DNA of 64,000 nucleotides, taken from the NCBI GenBank assembly GCA_963575745.1, contig CAUYUJ010000714.1, positions 433,619 through 497,618 of the forward strand. Reading direction: 5' to 3'. The notes under the pieces were generated by a model that saw only the letters and a program-made list of their open reading frames with translations, did no database searches and was not told the origin of the DNA. Below, in pieces: positions 45,382 through 51,537 of this stretch; positions within the stretch are counted from its first letter, which is position 1; every line of letters starts with the position of its first letter. The stretch is from Prorocentrum cordatum. Taxonomy: Eukaryota > Sar > Dinophyceae > Prorocentrales > Prorocentraceae. Both the position numbers and the translations under genes were made by a program.

Positions 45382-46243
45382 AACGAGAAGGAACACGTGG
45401 AATTATAAGAGAGACGAGACAACGAGAAATCTCCAGGCGGTGCCATTCTCTGCCTGCTCTAACTAACTAGGTTGCTGACTGCTTTTCTGGGGTTGTTCGG
45501 TTCTCGGGCTCGGGCTGACCCGCCTCGTTGCGCTTTCGGCCCAAGTCGGTGATAATGGAATGGGCTCTCAGGCGAGAAGACCGACTGTCCGAATGTATGT
45601 GGCACGGGGAGATACAAATAAGTTTGTGCGATGCCGAGAAGCAACGAAGCTAAGAATTTACAAGGACACCTGTTCACTATACTCACGTTCTCTGTGTCTC
45701 AAGGCGTGTTGACCGTGTTGACAAACGAGCGGTGACGACTCTATGCGGGTGGTTCTCGAAATGGCCTTCAGTCGCACAACCAGGCTTAAACAACACATCT
45801 TGCATGCCCCTCCGCCTGCGAGTCAGCTTGCCTGCCTGTTTACCCTTCAGCTCTTCGTGACCGCATCAACGCGCGCCACCGACTTCTATGGGGAGTCGGG
45901 CCTGGTGGGCATCTGTGCGCTGCCGCTCTCCTGCGAAGACGAGCGGGGAGGGACGGAGAGACAGGCAGGTATCGTCGCGTCCTCGAGCTGAATGCGCTTA
46001 TCCTCGCTAAAGCGCACGTAGCCGCCAATGGGCAGGGCCCGCAGGGTGAACTCCGTCGCGGAGTCCGCCTCGTCGGCGGCGCTGCGGCAATCCGCCAGCA
46101 GCCCGCCGACCTCCGGCCTCTTGGGCCCGGGCACGGTGCAGAGGCCCCCTCCGCAGTTCAGCTGGCCCGACGCCGGGTCGAAGGTGGGCAAGCCATTCCA
46201 CGTGGCCTCGCCGTTCACGAGGACGAAGATGGCGCTGCCCCAC
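20069..46243 (-). CDS. RseP/ARASP-type M50 site-2 protease, gene split into seven exons over 26 kb
   Basis: M50 site-2 proteases cut within the membrane; cyanobacterial and chloroplast forms carry a PDZ domain, so a plastid membrane role is a reasonable guess. Exons (minus): about 46243-45982, 45000-44911, 43742-43527, 39830-39735, 31289-31256, 26303-26161 and about 20374-20069. Seen in order: FTLRALPIGGYVRFSED; LWVLAGGVLANMVV (membrane segment); PDZ text GIRVEDVSEEAF, TGLVANDVVLRVG, SVTLQRAGRELSLDVLP, LQKLG joined to VMVNTNSEQL; then GELIGPVGIMKQ; and NALPVPALDGG, the C-terminal metal-ligand motif. All junctions keep phase, with donors GA, GC, GA, GT, GA and GT. The HExxH exon is not found; it should lie 5' of the LINE at 46415-51558 or beyond the window. 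The start of exon 7 leaves about 16 residues more than the family norm. About 0.9 kb of coding sequence in 26 kb. All introns are filled with IEs and microsatellites. Confidence 0.8.
20610..20780. repeat. Repeated palindrome TGACCCGGGTCA
   Basis: Palindrome copies at about 20636, 20700 and 20752 with an inverted arrangement (GACCCGGGTCAGC; GCTGACCCGGGTC). Possibly another IE; no target duplication identified. Confidence 0.5.
20781..22355. other. No supported gene
   Basis: Contains a CCT run (21056-21115), a short GT run (21292-21311) and, at about 22120-22215, a degenerate family J element (GGAAGGCTTCTCAGAAGGAG). ORFs up to 348 codons are compositionally random. Confidence 0.4.
22358..22556. 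repeat. AT-rich island with ATT/TTA microsatellite
   Basis: Nearly pure A/T for about 200 bp (TATTATTATT runs), in strong contrast to the GC-rich surroundings. Lies inside the last intron of the M50 protease gene. Confidence 0.85.
23030..23965. repeat. Large inverted array with CCACTGTCCCCAC minisatellite core
   Basis: Left arm (about 23030-23240) repeats GGGGTCACTACCGGTTCGAA followed by C-runs; right arm (about 23785-23960) repeats the reverse complement. The middle (23265-23770) is a minisatellite of CCACTGTCCCCAC-like units. Confidence 0.75.
24358..24521. mobile_element. Introner-like element, family A, copy 3
   Basis: TGAAGGGGCCCTGGG to CCTCCTGAA with GCAG flanks (24354-24357; 24522-24525). 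Confidence 0.82.
24629..24794. mobile_element. Introner-like element, family C, copy 2
   Basis: 166 bp, same inverted ends as 14193-14359, flanked by TGACAT (24623-24628; 24795-24800). Confidence 0.87.
24905..25066. repeat. GGA microsatellite
   Basis: About 160 bp of GGA with GGG and GAT interruptions. Confidence 0.85.
25209..25412. mobile_element. Introner-like element, family F, copy 1
   Basis: Inverted ends ATAGTCCTACCACGAAATG and TTTGGTAGGGCTAT, with several internal AATGTTCTTAGAAC palindromes. A second copy is at 41290-41460. Confidence 0.7.
25413..25542. mobile_element. Introner-like element, family E, copy 1
   Basis: 130 bp bounded by CCCTGACCTTCCAG and CTGGAAGGTCAGGG. Sits against the right edge of family F copy 1; the related locus at 41460 lacks it. 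Confidence 0.75.
25690..25960. repeat. CCTCCCTCT-type pyrimidine repeat
   Basis: About 270 bp of CTCCCCTCCTCC-like units. Confidence 0.85.
26161..26303 (-). CDS. M50 protease exon 6
   Basis: 143 bp from AG at 26305-26304 (CCACCAG). Reads DLLEAAGLASGFVQRMLGE then GELIGPVGIMKQESA. The GPVGI stretch is the conserved element before the last membrane helices. GT donor at 26160-26159 is the best in-phase choice. Confidence 0.75.
26306..27280. other. GC-rich intronic stretch; family L element near 26690-26806
   Basis: Very GC-rich, with many long ORFs on both strands that are compositional. Holds a family L copy with ends related to ACGTCCGAGCGATGCC. Part of the intron between M50 protease exons 5 and 6. 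Confidence 0.5.
27285..27670. repeat. TCTGAGTGTGAG minisatellite
   Basis: Degenerate 12-bp units (GAGTCTGAGTATGAGT, GGTCTGAGTGTGAG). Related simple sequence is at 34250-34380 and 6600-6790. Confidence 0.75.
28026..28183. mobile_element. Introner-like element, family G, copy 1
   Basis: 158 bp with inverted ends ACCAGCCTGGAACATATCCC and GGGATACGTTCGAGGCTGGT, flanked by ATGAA (28021-28025; 28184-28188). Confidence 0.85.
28290..28455. mobile_element. Introner-like element, family A, copy 4
   Basis: TGAAGGGGCCCTGGG to CCTCCTGAA, flanked by AACC (28286-28289; 28456-28459). Confidence 0.82.
28480..29000. repeat. Tandem repeat with CGAGACATCCTCACAATCTG core
   Basis: At least five units of roughly 65-130 bp containing CCTGAGACATCCTCACAATC and AAAGCGGAGGATGTTGGGGG. 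Confidence 0.7.
29128..29290. mobile_element. Introner-like element, family A, copy 5
   Basis: GAAGGGGCCCTGGG to CCTCCTGA, flanked by ATACTG (29122-29127; 29291-29296). Confidence 0.87.
29815..30545. repeat. Two-stage minisatellite
   Basis: 29815-30000 holds two approximately 105-bp copies (ATCCTCCTGTGGCTGGGCCG...). 30003-30545 is an array of about 60-70 bp units combining GAGATCGATAGTGAGATCGA and GGTGTCCCGTGGTGTCCCG. Confidence 0.8.
30812..31017. mobile_element. Introner-like element, family M, copy 1
   Basis: 206 bp; left end GGTCGGGCAAAAAGGGGGGA, right end CCCCCCTTTCGCCCGGCCCG. Flanked by ACCTG (30807-30811; 31018-31022). A partial relative is at 31115-31212, next to protease exon 5. Confidence 0.65.
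31256..31289 (-). CDS. M50 protease exon 5 (34-bp microexon)
   Basis: 11 codons plus one base: VMVNTNSEQLT. Acceptor AG at 31291-31290 preceded by about 380 nt of CCT repeats in the sense strand. Donor is probably GA (ACCA|GAAGAG), giving phase 1 and joining GC at exon 6. Completes the GV-x-V-x-N strand after exon 4. Confidence 0.65.
31293..31677. repeat. GGA microsatellite directly 5' of protease exon 5 (sense CCT)
   Basis: About 385 bp of GGA on plus, thus a very long CCT pyrimidine tract ending about 15 nt before the exon 5 acceptor on the coding strand. Confidence 0.85.
32275..32470. mobile_element. Introner-like element, family M, copy 2
   Basis: 196 bp with GCATC flanks (32270-32274; 32471-32475) and the shared AAACCAGCTGCATGCA core. 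Confidence 0.8.
32638..32710. repeat. CCT microsatellite
   Basis: About 70 bp of CCT with one CCC interruption. Confidence 0.85.
33044..33212. mobile_element. Introner-like element, family I variant, copy 2
   Basis: Same text as 13848-14014 (AATAAGGAACG at left; CCTTATTTCAACGTCTTGAC at right). Confidence 0.6.
33213..34545. other. No supported gene
   Basis: Unique sequence with TTCGAAATCGA-like words at 33990-34150 and TCTGAGTGTGAG simple sequence at 34250-34380. Intronic to the M50 protease gene. Confidence 0.4.
34546..34735. repeat. CATTGCTTGG decanucleotide minisatellite
   Basis: Degenerate tandem units of about 10 bp (CATTGCTTGG, CACTGCTTAGG, CTTTGCATTA). Confidence 0.65.
35396..35520. 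mobile_element. Introner-like element, family L, copy 3
   Basis: Inverted ends GCCATCGCTCGGACGT and CACACGTCCGAGCGACGCC; interior shares TTTCGGTTTCGTGCGTG with 2882-3005. Confidence 0.65.
35702..35832. mobile_element. Introner-like element, family E, copy 2 (inverted relative to copy 1)
   Basis: 131 bp from CCCTGACCTTCCAG to CTGGAAGGTCAGGG. About 50 bp ending TGGAAGGAGGAGGGAGGAGG-AATCGAC is repeated on both sides. Confidence 0.72.
35943..36137. mobile_element. Introner-like element, family D, copy 4
   Basis: 195 bp with CTGGCA duplications (35937-35942; 36138-36143). Confidence 0.85.
36507..36660. mobile_element. Introner-like element, family B, copy 2
   Basis: Inverted ends GTGAACCCTACCCCTACCCC and GGTGTAGGGTTCGCCTGTGG, with a central GAACGAAGTGA-type palindrome. 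A truncated end lies at 36294-36330. Confidence 0.7.
36671..36900. mobile_element. Family B-like composite flanked by 10-bp direct repeats
   Basis: 230 bp between two copies of TGTGGAGAAG (36661-36670; 36901-36910). Ends resemble family B (GGGGGCCACAAGCGAACC; GGTTCGCCTGTGGCCCCC); the middle repeats ACCGTACGGTCTTGGGACC-type inverted words. Confidence 0.65.
36977..37149. mobile_element. Introner-like element, family H, copy 1
   Basis: 173 bp with GGCTA duplications (36972-36976; 37150-37154). Core palindrome GAGCGTTCCGGAACGCTC. Copy 2 is inverted at 39537-39710. Confidence 0.8.
37346..37492. mobile_element. Introner-like element, family A, copy 6
   Basis: TGAAGGGGCCCCAGG to CCTCCTGA with ATCAT flanks (37341-37345; 37493-37497). 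About 15 bp shorter than its sisters. Confidence 0.82.
37590..37790. mobile_element. Introner-like element, family J, copy 1
   Basis: Hairpin-rich element: GGGGGAAGGCTTCTTTGCAG, GAAGGCGCGGGCCTTACATC and their complements around CTACAGACAAGG. Copies or halves at 38632-38718, 38898-39035 and 40857-41032. Confidence 0.7.
38333..38507. mobile_element. Introner-like element, family I, copy 2
   Basis: CAGTCGGGGCGTTGACCTAA to CCAGGGCCCCGG; shares GGAACACGGAGCCCCTCCCC with other I copies. Confidence 0.68.
38632..39035. mobile_element. Family J halves bracketing a family I element (nested insertion)
   Basis: Left J half ends GACATCTA at 38718; a family I element runs 38719-38899; J sequence with GGGGGAAGGCTTCTTAGACG follows from 38900 to about 39035. 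Confidence 0.6.
39398..39726. mobile_element. Composite of family B fragment and family H copy 2 between 16-bp direct repeats
   Basis: AACACGACGAGCTGAG occurs at 39398-39413 and 39711-39726. Between them lie a family B end (about 39420-39446) and the inverted family H copy (39537-39710). The right repeat is 8 bp from the donor of protease exon 4. Confidence 0.7.
39735..39830 (-). CDS. M50 protease exon 4 (second half of PDZ domain)
   Basis: 32 codons between AG at 39832-39831 (CCCTCAG) and a GT donor GGA|GTGGCG at 39734. Reads VSVTLQRAGRELSLDVLP and DPQTGLQKLG, the beta strands expected after exon 3. Confidence 0.8.
40144..40310. mobile_element. Introner-like element, family C variant
   Basis: 167 bp, inverted ends AGAACTACGCACATACACCG and CGGTGCATGTGCATAGTTCT, flanked by ACTGT (40139-40143; 40311-40315). 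A relative is at about 54010-54090. Confidence 0.82.
40857..41032. mobile_element. Introner-like element, family J, copy 4
   Basis: Shares GGCGGCGCGCACGGGG, TCAGAAGGCGCCGGGCCCTA and GAAGAAGCAGGGGTGC-type words with 37590-37790. Confidence 0.65.
41035..41250. repeat. GATGCATCGGCGACGC-type repeat
   Basis: Several inverted and direct copies of GCATCG words (GCGGCGATGCATCGGCGACG). Related sequence at 27075-27185 and 38500-38560. Confidence 0.5.
41290..41460. mobile_element. Introner-like element, family F, copy 2
   Basis: Starts ATAGTCCTACCACGAAATG and ends TTGGTGGGACTAT. Its flanks (GCATTCCT at left, GCGAGCC-GGACGCTTCGCC at right) match those of copy 1, so the two loci are related. Confidence 0.7.
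41958..42170. repeat. GGA microsatellite with GGATAG sub-repeat
   Basis: GGA runs interrupted by six to seven GGATAGGGA units at about 42050-42108. Confidence 0.85.
42500..42664. mobile_element. Introner-like element, family G, copy 2
   Basis: 165 bp, same ends as 28026-28183, flanked by AGGAC (42495-42499; 42665-42669). Confidence 0.87.
42965..43075. mobile_element. Introner-like element, family L, copy 4
   Basis: Inverted ends GCCATCGCTCGGACGTCC and CACACGCCCGAACGGTGCC, interior GGCTTCGTGCGTATGCTC-like. Confidence 0.6.
43143..43522. repeat. Opposed GGA (43143-43285) and CCT (43400-43522) microsatellites
   Basis: Complementary triplet tracts 115 bp apart inside the intron after protease exon 3; the CCT tract (sense GGA) starts a few bases after the GA donor. 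Confidence 0.85.
43527..43742 (-). CDS. M50 protease exon 3 (first half of PDZ domain)
   Basis: 72 codons from AG at 43744-43743 to a GA donor (CAG|GACGGA). Reads GIRVEDVSEEAFRRTGL and ANDVVLRVGELDLS, then FVSFIQTLPSQ. The intron then begins directly with a GGA-type run in the sense strand. Confidence 0.83.
44073..44208. repeat. CCT microsatellite
   Basis: About 135 bp, between protease exons 2 and 3. Confidence 0.88.
44716..44775. repeat. CCT microsatellite
   Basis: About 60 bp of CCT just past protease exon 2 in the coding direction. Confidence 0.88.
44911..45000 (-). CDS. M50 protease exon 2
   Basis: 30 codons, AG acceptor at 45002-45001, GC donor GTG|GCGCAC at 44910. Reads FESLPAAAQLWVLAGGVLAN; matches the AG-x-x-AN membrane segment of the family. 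Confidence 0.8.
45208..45385. repeat. GA dinucleotide repeat
   Basis: GAGA runs broken by AAAG, GACAG and GGGAAT. Lies in the intron between protease exons 1 and 2. Confidence 0.88.
45982..46243 (-). CDS. M50 protease exon 1 (first found)
   Basis: Contains TEFTLRALPIGGYVRFSED, the block following the HExxH helix in RseP-type proteases, after an insert with a Cys pair (LNCGGGLCTVPG). Ends QLE before a GA donor (GAG|GACGCG). 5' boundary uncertain: AG at 46245-46244 or 46236-46235. Confidence 0.75.
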
Positions 46244-46456
46244 CTCGGAGCACATATCCAACTCTTGGCACCGAGCTCGCGCGCGCGTGACCCCCCGCCC
46301 TGCTGCTGCTGCCTGACCGCCCCCTTCTCCTGCTTCTGCTCCCCCCCCCGCTCCTCCTGCACCTCCATGCCCCCTCCTCCTCCCTTCTCCCTCCTCCTCC
46401 TCCTCCTCCTCCTCCTCGCACGTACCCAGAGAGGCGGCCGCGGTCCTTGACTCCGA

Positions 46457-49400
46457 TCACCGCCGTCGGAGCTGGAACCGCACAGTGGCAGCCAGCGCAC
46501 GCTCTCTATGGGAAGAGAGCGTCTCGAGCGAGGCTCGCTCGGCATTCAGAGCATTATAGAGAAGTGTGGCGGCAGCAGGGATGGCGATGGAATCGGGAGA
46601 CGGGCACGAGAGACCAAGACGCTGGACAGGGCAGCCGGGGAGAGAAGGGACCTGGAGCACGAGAGCAAGAATGGACAGAAAGCGGGGGCAGGACCAGTAG
46701 TGGCGGATCCAGTCGCCGCAACGGTCGAGGCCGTTCGGCACACAACCTAGGATACACGAGCAACGGATCTGGAAGCGTTCGTCTGTGGTCCAGCCGCCGA
46801 TCAGCAGCTTAAGGACTGCGCCTGCGATCGCAGGTGGGGCACGATTCAGAGTGGTGCGCACCTGCGGCCAGGGCCATGCTCGGATATCGGCCTCAGAGCG
46901 AGGAAGCCACGAAGAGAGGCGAGCAACAAAGACATCGACAAGAGGGTCAGGGAATCGCACCTCGAGCATAGCCTTGGCCAGGGCACCTTGAATTCTCACG
47001 CTCTTTCTTCCATTCCCACGGGCGTTGGCTGACTGACCTTGCGACGGGGGAGGAGGAGGAGGGGGAGGGAGCGGAGGAAGCAAAGCGATCGCAGCAGCAG
47101 CGGAGGCGGACAGGAGATCACGCGAGGCAGGGGACGAGGTCACAAGGTCGTGCCCTATGGGTCTCGGGAAGGCCAGCGAGGCCGACTCCAGGAACTCCGC
47201 GAAGGATGGCTGGGACCAAAAAGAAGGGGACAGCTCGCCGCCGAGAACACGTCTGTAGGGCAGGCGATCGTCCGCGGACCTACGAAGCAGCGGCATCAGA
47301 GTGCGCCAGGATTCGATCGTGACCAGGCTCGAACGGATGAGGGCCGCCGACGTGGAAATCACCAGGCTCGAGAACGCAGGGCCGTTCCAGCGGCCAAGGT
47401 TAAACCAACCTCCCCGGGGAAGGGCACAGTGTGCCGTGTGCCAGAGACGGGCCAGGAGAGCGGCTTCCTGGGCAGGTACGGCGGCTGGCAACGGCATGAA
47501 TTGCGCTACATAACTCAGAACAGATACTGCACGAGAGTGATAGTTGAAGGACATGATGCGGTGCGGGGACGCGCTGATCGACAGGAGGTGCCCGCGCGTC
47601 CGCCACTCCTTCAGCGGCTCGATCCAGCAGTCCAACTTCGCCTGGGGCCCGAGCCAGAGCCCGAGATACTTCAGCACTGGGGTGATGGCGAAGTCCTGCC
47701 ACTCAGGTAGGTGTTCCCGCAGCCAGGCTCGATAGCGGTCGGCCAACTCAGGCGAGAACTCAGCTGCCAGCGGGACGATATGACATTTGGCCACTTTCAG
47801 CACTAGTGCGGCCACACGCTCAGCAGCACGATACACGCGCCTCATCGTCTTCAGCGCCCTGATCTGCTTCAGCGCCGCGCCCGCGTCATCGGCGCATGCA
47901 CGCACCACGCCGAGGCCACGGTCCTCCACGGACGCCGCGAAGTCCCTGAGGAAGGGGTCCGCCGCCAGCGAGAACAGGAAGCCCGAGCCAGGGCAGCCCT
48001 GCACGATCCCGCTGCCGATGATGAACATGAGCGACGTCATGTACATGTCGCCGCAGAAGCAAAGGACGTGGGTGTACAGCAGGCGGAAGAATTGCAGCAG
48101 CGCGGGCGGCATGCCAGCGTGCTTCAACACCAAGAACAGCCATTGATGCGCCAGACTTGGGAAGGCCTGAGAAAAATCGTAACTGACCAGAGATGGCATG
48201 GCTACAGACACATTATCTTGCATGGAGAACACTCGTGAGTGAACGTCGAGCTCCACAATATTGTTCGCAAAGTTGCGGGTCGGGACGAACCCTCTCTGGG
48301 ATGCGTGAGTGGACCTCGGGAGCTCTCTGGAGAGGCATTTAGTGACCACACCCGTGACGATCTTGCAGTCAGTGTTCTTGAGGCCCAGGGGGCGAAGGTT
48401 AGCAGGGGCCCTGGTGCACCCGTGAGGGGAATCAGAATCCTCGGATCCTTTGGGGATGAAGATGCCCAGCATGTTGTTCCAGGAGGAGCCCATAGAGAAC
48501 CCATTGAGTTGCCACCACATCGCCTCAAGGAGGATCGGGGCCGAGAACGAGGAGTACTTGTAAGCGCCATACGGTAGCCCATCGGGGCCAGGACCTGAAT
48601 GAGCGAGACGATTGATGAACGAGTTGACCTGCTTCAGGGTGGGGGGGGCAATGCTCGAGACGTCGATCTTGGGGCAGTATTTCTCAAGGTAAACCTCTGC
48701 GGCCCTGGAGTCTATGGTCTTGGACTGGAAGATAGGGCCCCAATGTGCACGGATCTCATCGTTCATGCGCTCTCTGGACGCGACGACCTCGCCGTTTTCC
48801 GCTCTCACCCCGACGAGCGGCATCATCCTGTCGAACGGCGCCCACACTCTGGCACGGTGGGCGAGACGCCTAGCACGCTTGCGGAGCTTGGCACGTGCAG
48901 CAAAGGGAGCCTCGGCCTGCTCTGCCGCTCCCATCTCGCGTCGGAGCGACTGCAACTGCTCCTCGGCGTCCTCGAATTGCAGCTCGTCGAGCCGGCGTGC
49001 AAAGGCCGCGGGGTCCCTGAGGAACAGGCGGCCCGTCTGCGGGGAAGAGGCGAGGAAGTCCTGGGCTAGAGGGTGACGATGTAGACGTTCGGCTAATCTA
49101 TGATCTTGTCGCCATATGACTCTAGAGATACTCCGTAGTAGAATGAGCTTGGCCTGGGAGGAGGTGGGGTCGGAGGTCAGGATCGCGTCCCTGGCATACC
49201 TAGCACCCTCACGGAGCACACGCTTGTACAACGTCATCTTCAGTGGTGGGGACAGTTCGGAGGTGTCGATAGCGGGCCACGTTTTCTCCACATATCGGGC
49301 GAAGTGAGGGCTCTGAAAGAGGCCTTTGGGAATCGGGCGGGCGTCGAACGGAGGAGGGGGGCGGGAGCGGAGGACGGCAAGCACAGGGGAATGGTCGGAG

Positions 49401-50344
49401 ATTTTCTTCTGCTCGAGGGTCTCGGGGAGCTCTCGAACCTCTGCGACGGCGTGGATAGACGTGAGGATCCAGCCTGGCCAGGAAATGAAGATGCGGTCTA
49501 TCGCTGATGTGTGCTCCCTAGCTCCGTTGTAGTGCGTGTGCTCCTCGGGATCTAGCTCTACCATCTGCCGAAAGACCTGCTGCCGCGGCGAGCGCTGAAG
49601 GCGGCCCCACTCGGGCAGCGACGGATCGGCCACGCAGCTCGCGGACGGGACGCTCGGCAGCGGCGGCCCGCGAGAGATGTTGAAATCACCTGAGCACACG
49701 ACGAGGTAGTGCTCGGGGTCCTGGACAGCCTTGAGGAGCTCCTGAGATATATGCCCAATGAGGTTCCCAATCTGAGTCCGTGAGAGCCCGTGATTATGTA
49801 TATTGTAGTGAGAGATGATGAGGGGGGTGTCGTCAAGGCTGTTCGGGACCGTGCCTAGGTTAAGCTTGGTATGAAGCGCGCGACCACGAACCAGCACCTG
49901 CCGAGACGCAGAAGACCCGATCCCAGGGAGAGACGACATCTTCGGGAAGAACGCGATGACCCCACCACTGGCGCTGGGGTTCCCGTCGGGCTTGGGGGGG
50001 AAGAACGAGGAGAACGACGTGTACTTGGTCCCCGAGAAGTGCAAGAAGTCAGAAACGTCAAAACTGCTACCATGCGTTTCCTGGACGGCAATAACCCGAA
50101 ACCCTCGAAGCATTGCCTGCAGGTAGCTCAGTTTCTTGGTCCGCACTGAGGCCACGTGATGGAAAAGAGCTCTCGCATTCCACGTGCCGAATGCCAGCTC
50201 TGGTGAAACTTTTCCCCCTGAGAGCTCGAACCAGCTGCTAAAGACTCCACGATGGCGCGGCAGCAGGGCCGCCAGCGCCCTGACCAGCCTGCAAAATGCG
50301 GGTGATCCTGGGCTCGAGCTCGCCGCGCGAGAGGCCGATGGCAT
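46457..50344 (-). CDS. LINE ORF2: AP endonuclease and reverse transcriptase (1,295 aa from the chosen ATG)
   Basis: Frame is open from 51361, but the part over ORF1 is Ser/Arg shadow; the ATG at 50344 is the last one before the endonuclease domain, and a +1 frameshift from ORF1 is an alternative. AP endonuclease (about residues 45-325): FGTWNARALF, VIAVQETHG, VVCSGDFNISR, SAIDRIFIS, KISDHSPVLAVL, all catalytic positions present. Reverse transcriptase (about 560-880): RPLGLKNTDCKIV, motif A VSYDFSQAFPSLAHQW, motif B SGIVQGCPGSGFLFSLAADP, motif C RACADDAGAAL, then KCHIVPL. A Cys/His cluster near 1190-1220 (CSCILGC ... HYWSCPRF) fits the terminal zinc knuckle. No RNase H domain recognised. Nicks target DNA and copies its RNA in place. 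Confidence 0.88.
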   Translation of the reverse strand: MPSASRAASSSPGSPAFCRLVRALAALLPRHRGVFSSWFELSGGKVSPELAFGTWNARALFHHVASVRTKKLSYLQAMLRGFRVIAVQETHGSSFDVSDFLHFSGTKYTSFSSFFPPKPDGNPSASGGVIAFFPKMSSLPGIGSSASRQVLVRGRALHTKLNLGTVPNSLDDTPLIISHYNIHNHGLSRTQIGNLIGHISQELLKAVQDPEHYLVVCSGDFNISRGPPLPSVPSASCVADPSLPEWGRLQRSPRQQVFRQMVELDPEEHTHYNGAREHTSAIDRIFISWPGWILTSIHAVAEVRELPETLEQKKISDHSPVLAVLRSRPPPPFDARPIPKGLFQSPHFARYVEKTWPAIDTSELSPPLKMTLYKRVLREGARYARDAILTSDPTSSQAKLILLRSISRVIWRQDHRLAERLHRHPLAQDFLASSPQTGRLFLRDPAAFARRLDELQFEDAEEQLQSLRREMGAAEQAEAPFAARAKLRKRARRLAHRARVWAPFDRMMPLVGVRAENGEVVASRERMNDEIRAHWGPIFQSKTIDSRAAEVYLEKYCPKIDVSSIAPPTLKQVNSFINRLAHSGPGPDGLPYGAYKYSSFSAPILLEAMWWQLNGFSMGSSWNNMLGIFIPKGSEDSDSPHGCTRAPANLRPLGLKNTDCKIVTGVVTKCLSRELPRSTHASQRGFVPTRNFANNIVELDVHSRVFSMQDNVSVAMPSLVSYDFSQAFPSLAHQWLFLVLKHAGMPPALLQFFRLLYTHVLCFCGDMYMTSLMFIIGSGIVQGCPGSGFLFSLAADPFLRDFAASVEDRGLGVVRACADDAGAALKQIRALKTMRRVYRAAERVAALVLKVAKCHIVPLAAEFSPELADRYRAWLREHLPEWQDFAITPVLKYLGLWLGPQAKLDCWIEPLKEWRTRGHLLSISASPHRIMSFNYHSRAVSVLSYVAQFMPLPAAVPAQEAALLARLWHTAHCALPRGGWFNLGRWNGPAFSSLVISTSAALIRSSLVTIESWRTLMPLLRRSADDRLPYRRVLGGELSPSFWSQPSFAEFLESASLAFPRPIGHDLVTSSPASRDLLSASAAAAIALLPPLPPPPPPPPSQGQSANARGNGRKSVRIQGALAKAMLEVRFPDPLVDVFVARLSSWLPRSEADIRAWPWPQVRTTLNRAPPAIAGAVLKLLIGGWTTDERFQIRCSCILGCVPNGLDRCGDWIRHYWSCPRFLSILALVLQVPSLPGCPVQRLGLSCPSPDSIAIPAAATLLYNALNAERASLETLSSHRERALAATVRFQLRRR

Positions 50345-51365
50345 TGAGGTTGGCCTCCTCGAACTCCACCAGCGGCACGTCCTCCGACCTGGGGGTGACA
50401 CGCAGCAGGGGCTTCCAACTCGCGCTGACGATGCCAGCGCTCTTGTCGGCGAAAAACTTGATCGTCGGCTTGCATTCCGACATGCACTTCCGAATCTGCT
50501 TCGTGATGAGCTCGCGGCGGATCTGGAACAAGTTCTTGTCCTCAGAGAAGTACAGCTCAGCATTCTCCCCGGTGGCCGTGGCAGCGCGATATCGCTTGAA
50601 GGAGCCGTCGCCGTTGCGCATGCTGCCGAGAGCTTGGCCAATGCGCCGCGAAGCCCAACCAGGGGCGCCACGGACACGGACCACGAAGCGCTTGGCGGCC
50701 TCGTCCCCCTCCAGCTTCCACGAGCCTTCCTCGAAGTTGTTGAGCTCCATGAGCGGGGTGATGGCAGCGGTCGCTGCCAGCTTGGTGACCAGCGCGGACG
50801 CGCGGACCACCAAGATGCACGGGTCGGTCTTCCGCTCGAACGAGCTGCCGACTGCTGGTGCCACCGTATCAGTCTTCTGCATGATGCCGAGCGCCTCCTT
50901 GAGCTCGGCGATCTCCTTGGACATGAGGTCGACGCGTTGGTGGAGCGTCGCAGTGGACGCCTCCTGCCTCGCCAGACGGGTCTCCACGGACTCCGAGAGG
51001 GAGTCGAAGCTGTTGGTGATGGACTCCTGCAGGGCGGCCATGGCTCGGTTGATCGAGGCCATTCCTCCGAGGAGCACAGTCTTGGTCTTCTTGAGGTCCT
51101 GCTGGAGAAGCTGAACGTCGGGTGGAGCACCAGGGGCGACACCATCAGCAGCAGCAGCAGGCGTAGCGCGCTCCTCAGCAGCGAGCTGGTCCAGCTCGTC
51201 GAGGATGGGGTCGCCTTCGAGGATCTGCACCTGCGAGGACGAGAGGGGGATGCTGCCGAAGAGGACTGCTCCATCTCGACCTTTTCCATTAGCACCTTTG
51301 CCCTCCAGGCGGGCGATCTTCTGCTCTGGCGGCGTGTTCGCATCACGAGAGTCTGCTGCACTCAT
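50238..51365 (-). CDS. LINE ORF1 protein (375 aa)
   Basis: Starts MSAADSRDANTPPEQK at an ATG 172 nt after the spliced-leader match. A predicted coiled coil spans about residues 85-160 (heptad text such as ESVETRLARQEAS and KEIAELKEAL). The C-terminal half has a basic RNA-binding-like part (KRFVVRVRGAPGWASRRIG) and FSEDKNLFQIRRELITKQIR, then FFADKSAGIVSASWKPLLRV, an arrangement seen in LINE ORF1 proteins (coiled coil, RNA-binding core, C-terminal domain). Such proteins trimerise and chaperone LINE RNA. No zinc knuckle is visible. Ends AAAPSWSL and stop. No frameshift or internal stop. Confidence 0.75.
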   Translation of the reverse strand: MSAADSRDANTPPEQKIARLEGKGANGKGRDGAVLFGSIPLSSSQVQILEGDPILDELDQLAAEERATPAAAADGVAPGAPPDVQLLQQDLKKTKTVLLGGMASINRAMAALQESITNSFDSLSESVETRLARQEASTATLHQRVDLMSKEIAELKEALGIMQKTDTVAPAVGSSFERKTDPCILVVRASALVTKLAATAAITPLMELNNFEEGSWKLEGDEAAKRFVVRVRGAPGWASRRIGQALGSMRNGDGSFKRYRAATATGENAELYFSEDKNLFQIRRELITKQIRKCMSECKPTIKFFADKSAGIVSASWKPLLRVTPRSEDVPLVEFEEANLNAIGLSRGELEPRITRILQAGQGAGGPAAAPSWSL

Positions 51366-51537
51366 CGTTCGCCAGCGGCGCTGGCACCCTCAACGAAATG
51401 TGGCGAGCAGAAGGGTCCAGGGCTGAATCCTGGTGGTGCAGTACTCAGAGTGAGGTGTGTGGAGGAGAAATGCGGAGACCCTTGTCCTGGGGCAACTCTC
51501 CAGGGTCTCACTCGCGCGCGGCGGGCCAGGCCTCGTC

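Noticed and set aside
50345-51361. N-terminal 339 residues of the open frame containing LINE ORF2
   Set aside because: Ser/Arg-rich text is the shadow of ORF1, which has proper coiled-coil and RNA-binding-like content in the other frame.
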